Origin: Ianthella basta
Lineage: Eukaryota; Porifera; Demospongiae; Verongiida; Ianthellidae
Direction of reading: 5' to 3'
DNA length: 64,000 nt
Assembly: GCA_964019415.1 (NCBI GenBank)
Contig: OZ025870.1
Location: forward strand, 2,776,908 to 2,840,907
Below are positions 23,611-34,136 of this stretch, in pieces. The position numbers and the translations under genes were made by a program. The notes under the pieces are model-generated. The model worked only from the letters and a program-made list of their open reading frames with translations, had not been told where the DNA came from and searched no databases. Within the stretch, counting starts at the first letter, position 1; every line of letters starts with the position of its first letter.

Positions 23611-25017
23611 TTGAAGCTCCCGAACACGGGAACGAAGGAAGAGACTGTGCTGATGATCAAGGGAAAATTGTCAGAGGATGGCCAGGAACCACAGAATGTC
23701 CAGGTGAGTATTGTGGCTCTTGAGGGAGAGCAAGGTATTCTAGATATGGAGCTCATACGTGAGGATGGCCCCTTCCTCAGCGTGGGGCTGCAGAGGGAAG
23801 CCTCAAGGGATGCACTGGATGATGCCATTGAGTCAGGTCCCAGTGCTCCTGAAGGAGAGGGAAGTCAAGATGATGACAGTCCCTCAACCAAGCTCCAGCA
23901 AGTGGGAGAAGAAAATGACATCCTTAAGCAGCGTATTTGTGATTTGGAGACCCAGCTTGGTCAAGTGACTGTGCGAATGAAGTCACTGTGGAGGGCTAAT
24001 TGTTCCTTATCGAGAGAGTTTGAGGAAGCAATTGGTGACAAGGATGCAGAGGTAGAGCATCTAAGACAGCAATTGGTGACACTTCAGGGTGAAGCCATGT
24101 CAGGTACATGCACTACCAGTCCAGTGGATTCCAATTCAGCAGGGGTCACTCCGTCAGTGGCACTGCATGGGCATGAGAGGCCCACCCACAAACGTAAGGG
24201 CAAGGCACCCCCAGTTGATTCATTCAGTGGTGAAGACGAAGCAGTCCGACTGGATGACTGGATTCCTACACTCAAGAGAGCAGCCACCTGGAATGACTGG
24301 TCTGAAGGAGACCTGTTGCTGCAGTTAGCAGGACACCTCCGTGGCCGTGCTCTACAGGAGTGGGATCTCATTCCGGAAGACATAAAGTCTACCTTTCGTA
24401 CTGCAGTGGATGCCCTGAGAGATCGATTGGATCCTGGTGGACGGATGTTGGTGGTTCAGGACTTCCGTCATGCAGCACAGAAAAGTGAAGAATCTGTCGC
24501 TGACTTCATTCGACGCCTTGAGCACTGTTTCCGGGTTGCGTATGGACGTGACAATCTTGGGAAAGAGGCCCAAGAGGCACTTCTACATGGACAGTTCCAA
24601 GAAGGCCTCAGGATGGAATTGATGAAGTCACCATCTGTTTCTGGAGCCCAGTCATACCCTACTTTGTGCTTGGCTGCCAAGAATGAAGAGAGACACTTGG
24701 CACAACTAAAGAAAAGGCAGCGCTACAAAGATACCTTGGGGATGCAACAGAAAGCGACTCAAGCCAGTCAACTGAAGTTTAATCCTCGTCAACAACTTAT
24801 GGCTGATGAGAGGAAGTCAACCTCCTCTAGCTCAGGACAGACACAGAAGAAGTGCTACACTTGTGGGAGTACAAAGCACTTGCAGAGAGACTGCACAATG
24901 TCCAGTACAGAGAGCAAGAGTGGGAATCAGAAACCCAGCCAGACATGCCAGGTGATAGTGATTTCATGTGATGACCCTAGGACGTACCAGATTCAGATGA
25001 TGATGTTAGGAGAGTGA
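23611..25017 (+). CDS. Gag polyprotein of the gypsy element
   Basis: A 468-residue open frame. Residues about 90-160 are rich in heptad-like leucines and charged residues and probably form a coiled coil. Residues about 205-365 resemble a retrotransposon gag capsid region, with DDWIPTLKRAATWNDW and LAGHLRGRALQEWDLIP. The C-terminal part holds a CCHC zinc knuckle, CYTCGSTKHLQRDC, which would bind the element's RNA. This is the only intact large frame of the element. The stop overlaps the protease frame start (25014), as expected for frameshifted gag-pol expression. Confidence 0.85.
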   Translation: MKLPNTGTKEETVLMIKGKLSEDGQEPQNVQVSIVALEGEQGILDMELIREDGPFLSVGLQREASRDALDDAIESGPSAPEGEGSQDDDSPSTKLQQVGEENDILKQRICDLETQLGQVTVRMKSLWRANCSLSREFEEAIGDKDAEVEHLRQQLVTLQGEAMSGTCTTSPVDSNSAGVTPSVALHGHERPTHKRKGKAPPVDSFSGEDEAVRLDDWIPTLKRAATWNDWSEGDLLLQLAGHLRGRALQEWDLIPEDIKSTFRTAVDALRDRLDPGGRMLVVQDFRHAAQKSEESVADFIRRLEHCFRVAYGRDNLGKEAQEALLHGQFQEGLRMELMKSPSVSGAQSYPTLCLAAKNEERHLAQLKKRQRYKDTLGMQQKATQASQLKFNPRQQLMADERKSTSSSSGQTQKKCYTCGSTKHLQRDCTMSSTESKSGNQKPSQTCQVIVISCDDPRTYQIQMMMLGE

Positions 25018-26297
25018 CAGTGGAGGACATGGGTAGTCACCCCAAGTATGCAGAAGTGTTGGTAGAAGGTGTGTCATTGCAAGGAGTGGTAGATACGGGC
25101 TCAGACCTGACAATCATGGGCAAAGAAGCCTTTAAGAAGGTTGCAATGGTTGCCAAGCTTAGGAAGAAGGATTTTTGTCCTGCAGACAAGAAGGCATACA
25201 ACTATGATGGGAAGCCTTTCACCTTAGATGATCGTCTCTAGTTGAACTTAACGTTCGGAGAATACACCATGTCCACCCCAGTCTATGTCAAAATGGATGC
25301 CGAGGATCAGCTCCTCTTATCAGAAGGAGTGTGTCGACAGCTGGGTATTGTGAGTTACCATCCCAATGTCTGTGAACGCCAAAATCAGAAGGTAACTACC
25401 CCACCTGCAGTGGACCAGGAAACTACTGAGGAAGTGAAGGTACCAACAGTTCGTGTGAAGCTCTTGAACTCGGTCCGTTTACTGCCAAACTGGTGTACCC
25501 CAGTGGCTGTGGCTGTAGAGGGTGGCAGTCATGGGGATTTGCTTGTCAGCATTGAAGGTGAACCAGCCCTGATCCGCCCTGACAAGAATGGGACTGCTAA
25601 TGTTCTCAAGTCCAATGCTACAGGTTGGACCAGAAAGCTTGACAGGGATACCCCACTAGGTGAAGTAGAAGTCCTGCTGGACATGGCACCAGCATCAGTG
25701 AACGTCATCTCTGCCCCCTCTCCTAGTAATGCAGCTGATCGTCAGCAGAAGCTAGAGTCCATTCTTGACGATGATCTGGAGCACTTGTCTAGTGAGGAGG
25801 CAAATGCCATCAAATCTGAAATGCTCAAGTTACACAATGCATTTGTACAGGAAGATGGAGAACATGGTGAGACTGACCTAACCAGATTCAATATTGATAC
25901 AGGAGATGCACCACCAAAGAAACAAACATCTCAGCGGATTCCCTTTGCTGCCCGAGAAGAAGTTGACAAGCAAATAGATGAGATGGAGTCTACGGGAGTG
26001 ATCCGACCATCCAGCAGTGCTTGGGCTAGCCCCATTGTGCTTGTGAAGAAGAAAGATGGAGGGATGAGGTTTTGTGTCGATTCTCGTCAGTTAAACTCAG
26101 TGACCAAGAAGGATACGTATCCTCTTCCCCGCATAGACGACCTCCTGGACCAGTTGGGAAAGGCGCGTTTCTTTTCAACTCTAGATCTAGCCGCAGGTTA
26201 TTGGCAGATCCGAATGGCCCCTGAAGCACAAGAGAAGATGGCCTTTGTCACCCGTCGAGGCTTGTATGAATTGCCCCTGCTGCCTTCCAGCGGTTGA
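25014..26297 (+). pseudogene. Gypsy protease and reverse transcriptase, broken
   Basis: The protease motif VVDTGSDLTIMG is near residue 28. An in-frame TAG at 25239-25241 interrupts the frame, which then continues open to 26297. The second part covers the reverse transcriptase fingers and palm (VIRPSSSAWASPIVLVKKKD, FSTLDLAAGYWQI). A deletion near 26268 removes the segment expected between the GLYE and APAAF motifs and shifts the frame. Retroelement origin is certain from motif order. Confidence 0.85.
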
Positions 26298-27067
26298 TGC
26301 AGCAGATCTTGCTGTCCCTCAACCCCAGACATGGAGTTGAGTTTTGTCAACGTGTACGTTGATGATATCATCATCTTCTCCTCTTCCTTAGAGGACCATC
26401 TCAACCACCTTCGTCAGGTTCAAAGCTTTTGGAAGCAGGATTCAAGCTGAAGCCCAGCAAATGCCGCCATTTTGCTAGAGCTGAAGTGGAGTATTTGGGA
26501 TTCCAAGTGACTCTGAAGGGATTAGAGCCGACCAAGTTGCTTGTCAGAGCTGTAGAAGAGTTCCCTATTCCTACTTCATTGAAAGAGCTACAACAAGTTT
26601 TGGGGTTGGCTTCCCATTATCGGAGATTCATCCCTCAGTTTGTCCAGGTGGCTCATCCGTTACATTACCTTACACGTAAGGATGTTCCCTTCCACTGGGA
26701 TACTGAGTGCCAAGCCGCTTTTGACGATCTGAAAAGCAGACTTGCCTTTGCTCCTGTTTTGGCATACCCCAAATTCAGCAAGGACAATGTTCTTGAAATG
26801 AATGCAAGCTATGTTGGATTGGGTGCTGTTTTGTCTCAACAGCAGGATGATGGTAAACTAAATCCACTCTCATATGCAAGCCGTGCACTGACTGCTCCCG
26901 AGAAGAACTACTCAGTTCCAGAGTTGGAGACCTTGGCTGTAGTCTGGGCCATTGGCCACTACAGAGCCTACTTGTATGGACACAACGTGAAGATCTACAC
27001 TGATCACAGTGCCGTTAAAGCTGTACTGGGTGTCACAAACCTCAGTGGGAAACATGCGTGCTGGTGA
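26298..27067 (+). pseudogene. Gypsy reverse transcriptase active site and RNase H, frameshifted
   Basis: The YVDD catalytic box is at 26355-26366 but in a different frame from the preceding palm. Another shift occurs near 26428. The frame 26429-27067 holds the connection domain and RNase H. The first RNase H box reads NASYVGLGAVLSQ where aspartate is usual, so the catalytic residue may be lost. It ends early after SGKHACW by a further frameshift. Confidence 0.85.
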
Positions 27068-27088
27068 ACCAAGGTATATGCAAATGGT

Positions 27089-28539
27089 TTGCAGAGTGTT
27101 GATGTTGTTTATTCCAGTGGCAAGGAGAACACCAATGCTGATGCACTCTCAAGAACCCCACAGTTTCAACCAGATCAAACAGCTTTGCCAGAGGAAGTCA
27201 CTGTTCATGAAGAGGTTTTGGCTGTTCAATCCAAAGTCAGCCAGCCATTCAAGACCATTACTGAGTTGTTGGAAGACTCACCAGTAGCAGAGATTCATCT
27301 GCTACCAGGGGACGACCTAGCTGAAGAACAGAGGAAAGATTCCTCGTTAGCACCTCTGATCCAGTATCTCACCGATGGATCTTTGCCACAGGAAGCTAGT
27401 ACATCCAAACTGGTGGTTGCTAAGGCTCCTTCATTTGCCCTGCTCGACAAGATACTATATCATGTTGACATCAAGCAACATCAGGGGAAGCAGGCTGTTG
27501 TTCCGATGCATCTTCGTGAGAAGATCATGCATGAGTACCACCAAGGAAGGATGTCGGGCCACTTTTCGCGTCCCCGGTTGTATCGCACTATATCAAGAAC
27601 ATGGTTTTGGGAACGGATGTTCACAGACATCATAGAATTCTGTAACAGTTGCCCACAGTGTGATATTGCCATAGGCACTGGCAAGGCACTGAAACCACCA
27701 CTTCATCCAATACCTGTGGACAGAGTCTTCCAGATAGTGGGGATTGACATAATGGAACTTCCTAAGACATCACAAGATAATGATGTTGTGGTGTTATAGG
27801 ATTTTTTTAGCAAGTTACCCCTAGCTTTTCCAGTACCAGATCATGCAGAAGACGGAGAGGCTTGTCTGACTGCTGGTTGAACAAGTTGTACCCCTGTTTG
27901 GTGTGCCGGACGCACTTCTGTCCAATCATGGAACGAACTTGCTATCTCACTTGATGACGGGTGTCCACCAATTGCTTGGGATTAAGAAGCTCAACACAAC
28001 ATCATACCATCAACAGTGTGATGGGTTGGTAGAAAGATTCAACAGGACTCTAAAGAGTATGTTCAGGAAGCATGCGGCCGACTTCAGAGTCCAGTGGGAT
28101 CGGTACCTCCCTGGGGTACTGTGGGCATACCGCAATACACCCCATGACTTGACTGGTGAAAAGCCCTCCTTTCTCTTGTATGGAGTCGATTGCCGCTATC
28201 CAGCCGAAGCTGCTCTGTTACCCCCCACTCCAATCAAGCCAGTTGCAGTGGAAGACTACCGAGAAGAGCTTGTGCTGATTCTTGGACAAGGCTGTCGTTG
28301 TTATCCAGAAGGCACAGAAGTGGTACAAGAAGAGTTATGATCAGTGTGTGAAGGATCCCACCTTGCGAGTTGGGGATTGGGTTCTGGTGAAATTTCCTCA
28401 GGAAGAATCTGGCCGCCTAAGAAAGCTGTCTAGGCCCTGGCATGGACAGTACTGCGACTTACCAGACGTCACAGTGAACAAGGTTTATCATCCCGAAGAT
28501 GGCTCACTGCAAGTCATCATCTTATGTAGTGTTATGTAG
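27089..28539 (+). pseudogene. Gypsy integrase, broken
   Basis: The H2C2 zinc-binding region lies at about 27520-27665 (HEYHQGRMSGHF then CNSCPQC). The core begins with GIDIMELPK and is cut by a TAG at 27797-27799. A frameshift follows, and the core resumes at 27903 with a DRGTN-like box changed to NHGTN and the glutamate box GLVERFNRTLKSM. A chromatin-proximal GPY/F-like tail ends near 28539 (VGDWVLVKF). Integrase would insert the element's cDNA; this copy cannot. Confidence 0.85.
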
Positions 28540-28665
28540 GTACTCACGTGGTAGGGTAAAAAGAGTGGTTTTCATGGTGATTGATTGAATCATTGCTCCC
28601 TGAAAGCGAGTTCATTGTTGATTGCATGCTCTCGTAGCCTCGCTGTTTGACATTTTGGTGCTAGC
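28515..28665 (+). repeat. Right 151-bp terminal repeat of the gypsy element
   Basis: Same length as the left copy and nearly identical. Direct repeat copy 2 begins only 11 bp after it. Confidence 0.8.
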
Positions 28666-28675
28666 ACCATATAGT

Positions 28676-31600
28676 ACTACACTCTTGCATGTAGGAACAA
28701 TGGTGAATGCCCCACTGTGTAGTAGCCCATCTTTGTTTCTGTACATTTTATGCCACACCTACATCTTTAGTAGTTTTTGCAGAAACTTTTTCTTTCTAGT
28801 TTTTGCACTTTTTATGGACATTAGGTGGTCAGATTTGATACATTGCCACAACCACAGAACAGCAATGCAGGCATATGGCCCTCATGTATTTATTCTGGAG
28901 TGGCAGCTAGTACCTAGGCTCCACACCAACTCAGAAATGCCCACCAGAAACTACTTCGCATGCAGTAATTAAAATAGCAGCCCACTGGCACAGCCATCGC
29001 GGATATCCTTCTAAATGGCATGCAGGCTAACGGCGGCTAAAGCTAGTCCCGTCTGGACTTGTGAGCACTCCTCTGGCCACATTGTGGGGCTATTGGCCCA
29101 AAATTTAAAAGAGGACTAAGCGACCAGCCATGCATGGTGCATCTGTGATTATGTCATTGAAAAATGGCGTCTTGCGCCTAGCAATATCTCACAAAGGCTG
29201 GGAAACCTCCATTGGTGGTCAGCCTTGGAGAGCCATCTAACCTACAAAAGGCACTTACCTGCCGAAAGTGTCACAGAACTGTGGGCAACTTATCTTCCTA
29301 CTCCCTACCATTCAGGAGTTACAGCTGATGACAAAGAAGAAGATGAATGACGGGAAAAGGTGTTGACGTTTTGTACACGACAGCACCCTGAAGCTTGGAA
29401 GTAGAGTTAGCTCTGTAAAATGTACAGCCTCCCTTCCTTGCTGGCGTTTCCTTTTGTCGGTTCTTGCTTCTGTTCAGGAGTAGCACTACTTTTTGTTTGT
29501 ATTACAGCATACAAACAACCACAGACATCCCTATATAGACAGCACTACTGTGCTGCATGTCTGACTAAATCACCTCAAAGCATGCCCTGTGGGACAAATG
29601 AATCTCATTGGTCAACGCTTCTACATTCGATAAGGAATAAGACAATGATTTTCAATTTTGACGTTGAGTTTGAATTCAGGGTCATGAAGAATACATGTTC
29701 TTGGGTATGCAAATCTGACTAGTGTATTATTAGTATTATTTCCTTAAATTTAAAAGGGATGAATAGGAATGCATGGCCAGCAAAAAGCACATTAACAAGC
29801 AACCTTTATTCACCATTACAATGAACCACATTTCTGTATATAATTACCTTGCAGCTAAGTGAACAAACTAGCAAGTTAGTTGGCTAATCACACACATTTA
29901 TTTTGGGTCCATGTAGCTAGCTCTACGGTAATTAGGAATGCAGATTGAACTCCACAAATATGCGGTTTATCACAGTTCTGAGTTCAGTTTGCTTGTTTCT
30001 ATGCTTTTTCTGCTGGCCATTAATAATAATTATTAAACCCTTTTAATTCTGAATGAAGCTCTTAAATAAATTATACTAGTTTGTGTCCTGTTTGCTCAGT
30101 ATCCAAAGGACTATGGCCAGATATATACTTGCGATGACTAATGTCCCTTTCTCAAACCTAGAAGATGGCACAGAACATAGAGAATGGTTATGCTATCCTA
30201 GATGAATCGGCTGCCGTGCTTAACCACAACTGTTATGATTAATGGGACGTAACAAAATGGTGTATTGGGGTTTTTAATACATGGGGAAACAAACTTCGTG
30301 CTTACTCTAGCTTGATAGTTATTAGATTGATACCAGGCTTGGGTATTCACCCTTCAAGTCCATACGTAAGTTCTTGTGCCAGACCTGGGCCCATTAGTGC
30401 CCCGCATTGTGAACTAGAAGTGTGCAAATATTGTATGTACATGGAGAAAATAGGTCTGCAGTGCAGTGTCTCTCATTAGATAGCTGTTGATGAATTATAG
30501 ACCACCATGCACAGGTATTAAAGCCCAGTTTGCCTCAACTTTATAACCGATGTCAAGTTACGGTAACATTGCTACCTGATGGATGCTAAAGTTAAAGCAT
30601 GTGGATATAGAAGAGTTTTTTTGATCTGCTTTCAGGTTGTGCACCACTAGCTCACTATGTATATCAGTTATTTTTATTAATGCCATTGACATGTAGTCAC
30701 ATGCATTGCAGTTCTCACAGCAGTTTCTGGGTTTGGTGGCTGCTCCTGGCCATGGGTGTCTGGTCCGGCTGTTACCTATAAGTGTCAGAAGTGATGTGAA
30801 TCATGTAATGTGTCAGTGAGCCACACCGATGAGCCCCAATTACTGTGAAACAGATACCTGTGGCTTTCCATCTTTATAGGATAACTAGCGCAGGAAAGCG
30901 ATCACTCTCAGGCGCGTTAAGGACAGGCACACAAAATGGCGTGATGATTTATGCATACAATGTAATGCACTTTCTTTCCCCTTGTACAACCTAACTGAAG
31001 CTTTTGCTGTTTTTTTCGAGTGGAACAGTGGCCAAGACGTGAAGCGCGACCCACAGCTGAGGGCTAGGCGTAACAGTTGCTCTGAAAAGCATGCCCAAAC
31101 TGAAGCCATTTTCACTACCAAAACAGAAAATACGGCGATCAAATCCTGGACAAATGGGAATAAATATTGCACTCTTCATGTTACTACATTGTGTTCTCTA
31201 ATGTGACGTAGGTGCTTCACTGTAGGACTCACCAGCGCCGAGAACGGGTCAAAAGGATGCTGAACAGAAGCATTCTGCAGCGCGAAATATGCCTCTTCAA
31301 AAGCTACCATAGCCTCTACAAACAAGCACCTTGGCCAAAACTCGTGATTCGTAGTGCTGAACAGCGTGATGACTGCGAAAAGAGCAAAGAACTACCCCTT
31401 CTTCTCCGTATGTGAGTCGTTTTCGATTCACTTAGCCATTTGCTTGGTGCCCGCCATTTTGAACTAATTAGGTCCCTAGGCCTTACATGTATCCTTTATA
31501 ATACGCATACAGGAAGTCGTGGTCATCATAGTTTACACAAACAGTTTGTATAGCTATCGGCTGTATAAACAACGGGGCGGAACCCTTACAGGAAGGCCCC

Positions 31601-31678
31601 GCAGCTGCATGGCTAGTCCCTAATGGGCCTGAGCTGGTTACCTTTGACTGGCTTCTGGCCCACCAGGCTCCTGAGACA
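28676..31678 (+). repeat. Direct repeat copy 2 (interrupted by a 727-bp insertion)
   Basis: Counterpart of 20078-23096, starting ACTACACTCTTGCATG and ending in CCACCAGGCTCCTGAGACA. It lacks the hAT element of copy 1 but holds its own insertion at 30907-31633. About 2.27 kb without the insert. Confidence 0.85.
30907..31633. mobile_element. 727-bp DNA transposon of unassigned superfamily
   Basis: Copy 1 reads GATCACTGGTTACC uninterrupted (around 23048). Here the sequence is GATCACT, a 727-bp insert, then CTGGTTACC, giving a CT duplication. The insert has terminal inverted repeats, CTCAGGCGCGTTAAGGAC against the complement of GTCCCTAATGGGCCTGAG. Open frames of 74-95 codons inside have no recognised family. 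A 2-bp non-TA duplication does not point clearly to one superfamily. Confidence 0.75.
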
Positions 31679-32528
31679 CTAGGGTGCAGAAGGCTAGTTG
31701 GCGTAAATCCAGTGATTGCCTCCATTTATCATGCAATGTTCAGGTCTGAATGTCTTACATTGTGAAGATATATCACTTACAAACACATAATATAGCACTC
31801 AATTGCCCCTGCAACTGGCATTAGTAGCATACACTGTCAGTTACACATGCATGCATTAATGTCACACTCCATCATCGATCTTTTTGTCTTGTGTTAATAT
31901 TTAGCAAACAAACACAGCAGTCCATTGCTCTGGAATCCAGAAATACGGGATAGCTTGGGCCATTTCCCCAGATGGTATTGACCCCAGTTTGGAATATTGG
32001 TCCATAGCTATGCTACCACATGCTATCAACTCTGCTACCACACAATAGAAGAAGTTTACTTGTTACAGATTTGTACCACTCACTACGTATGTCAGCTATT
32101 GAGTGTGGACCACTGACATGCAGTCACATGCATTACAGTTCTCACCACGGTCTCTGAGTTTGATGGCTGCTCCTGGCCATCGGTGGCTACTTCGGCTTTA
32201 ACCTGTAACTGTCAGAGGAGACGTATTATCATGTAATGTATTAGTAAGCCACACTGATGAGCCCCTATCACTGCAAACAACTATGTGCAGCTGTCCATCT
32301 TTGTAGGATATCTAGCGGGGAGATCAATGTGATATCACTGGTTACCATGAATAGGGCGATAGCCTCTTCTTAGATGCTGTGTTGCAGAAGGCTGATAGGT
32401 GTATATCCACTGATTGCCTCCATTTATATCATATGAAGTACAGTAGAGATGTTTTACATTGTGTAGTTGGTATATCACTTATTCAAACACAAGTAGTACT
32501 CAATTGCCCTGCAATTGGCAACAGTAAC

Positions 32529-32614
32529 AAATGTAAGCTTGCCTAAGGGCATGCCATTGAATTGAGGGTGCATGGGAAGAAATTCAATGGCATGCCCTTA
32601 GGCAAGTTACATTT
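32529..32614. repeat. Near-perfect hairpin
   Basis: AAATGTAAGCTTGCCTAAGG and following bases pair with CCTTAGGCAAGTTACATTT at 32596-32614. Arms are about 34 bp, differing by a 2-nt insertion. The loop is about 15 nt. Confidence 0.85.
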
Positions 32615-32639
32615 GCTTGCTGCAGCGTGCACTCCAATG

Positions 32640-33200
32640 GCGGCGGTGCAGGTTCTGACCGGCTGTAACTTGCGCTGGTGGTCTGTTTCTTCAGCCATTG
32701 AGCGCACTTACTTTCTGGTACATGTGGTGGTGCGAATGGTGCATTGTGCTGGCCCAGGGCCACTGTAACTTGCACTGGTTGTCTTTTTCTATGACCAACA
32801 GCGCAGATACTCTACTGACACATGTGGTGGTGGCTACTGTAACTTGCACTGGTGGTGGTCTTTTTCTATGACCAACTAGCACAGATACTCTACTGGCACA
32901 TGTGGTGGTGGCTACTGTAACTTGCACTGGTGGTGGTCTTTTTCTATGACCAACTAGCGCAGATACTCTACTGACACAGGTGGTGGTGGCTGCGATATTG
33001 TAACTTGCACTGTGTGGTGGTGGTGGTGGCAGTCATTTTCATCTAGGACTGCATGTGGTGGCCGTAATATTGTAACTTGCACTGTGTGGTGGTGGGGGTA
33101 GTATGTGGCAGCAGCGCCTAATGTGGTAGTCTGTTTTCTTGCAGCTCTAGCACATAATATACTGGTGTGCTCATTGCAATTTCCATTGTGGTGGTGGTGA
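32640..33200. repeat. Minisatellite, unit ~75-80 bp
   Basis: Several tandem units each contain GTAACTTGCACTGG, a TTTTTCTATGACCAAC block, a GATACTCTACTG block and CATGTGGTGGTGG. Units near 32766, 32840 and 32918 are clearest. Later units drift into GTGGTGGTGG-rich sequence. Confidence 0.8.
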
Positions 33201-33339
33201 TGGCGGTTGTATTTATCTATGTGGTGGTATAGTAGATGGATATTGTGGCTGGATAGTACTGAGCAAGTGTACATGTGGGAGCTGCTCTGCTCCGGCATAG
33301 CGGCAAATGCCTACAAATTGGTGTCAAAATGCGATTGTT

Positions 33340-33700
33340 CAAAACATTGCCTCCATTTTGTGACAAATTAAGCAATCCTGCTAATGACATGAGCAAATGG
33401 GCCATCTAACTATGTCCACTTAGTATCACGACAGTGGGATATGCAATGAACCTCACTTTTCTCGGCCATTTTGCGACTAATTAAGAAATTCTGCTAATGA
33501 CAACAACAGTTGGATTATCTGGCTAGGTCCACCAAGTGTCAGGACTAAGCGGGCCTGGCTGGTTGAATAAATAATACACCTCACATATGTCGGCCATTTT
33601 GAGACCAATTATGAAATCCCACTAATAACATAGGAAGGTGGACCACTTGGATGTGTCCACCAAGTTTCACGTCTCAACGAGCCAAGTTGCATTAATATAC
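33340..33700. repeat. Three tandem ~125-bp repeats
   Basis: Each unit runs from a CCATTTTGxGAC block through AATTAxGxAATxC, CTAATGACA or CTAATAACA, and a GTCCAC segment. Units start near 33350, 33465 and 33593. They are diverged, with no open frame. Confidence 0.65.
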
Positions 33701-33899
33701 AAGATACCACTATGCATCAATATAAATACACCGTACATTAAGTGTTCTCCTATGCACATTTATATTAGGATTTTGTGGGCTGCTTGTAGAGGAACGAAGA
33801 CCTAATTAAACATTTCGTCTCCTTTAAAAGTGTTAAAATCTCCCATACTTCAAAGCCATACCTAGCACATGTTCATGAGGGCTGCCAAACCACCCGGGA

Positions 33900-33933
33900 A
33901 TTATATTATATTATATTATATTATATTATTTAC
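33900..33933. repeat. ATATT microsatellite
   Basis: Tandem TTATA units. Confidence 0.9.
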
Positions 33934-34102
33934 TTTAGATTAGTGGTGTATATATTAACTTGCACTGTATCAATAGGACAGCATTTACACGAGAACAGTT
34001 TTGGAAGAGCACTACACGTGGAGTAGCGAGGAGTGCCCGTTGGAAGAGTAAACGCAGCCCATGTGCTACAAATATATCACATGCAGCCCCTGCATGGTTG
34101 CC

Positions 34103-34136
34103 CCTGTTGCCAATTGCTGCTGCAATTGGCAACAGG
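34103..34136. repeat. Short perfect palindrome
   Basis: CCTGTTGCCAATTGC pairs with GCAATTGGCAACAGG around a 4-nt centre, at the point where the array module resumes after the minisatellite block. Confidence 0.85.

Larger units (their letters stand above)
23152..28665 (+). mobile_element. Ty3/gypsy-type LTR retrotransposon, decayed
   Basis: About 5.5 kb bounded by 151-bp direct repeats and encoding, in order, gag with a zinc knuckle, protease, reverse transcriptase, RNase H and integrase. That order is typical of Ty3/gypsy. The pol region has several stops and frameshifts, so this copy cannot act alone. No target-site duplication is evident. The element sits exactly between the two copies of a 2.3-kb direct repeat. 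Confidence 0.9.

Noticed and set aside
20078..31678. The 2.3-kb direct repeats as long LTRs of the gypsy element
   Set aside because: The order is repeat, 151-bp terminal repeat, element, 151-bp terminal repeat, repeat; LTRs would have to show the same order at both ends.
32640..33700. Regularly spaced repeats as a CRISPR-like array
   Set aside because: Units are contiguous, diverged and without unique spacers; context is an animal genome.
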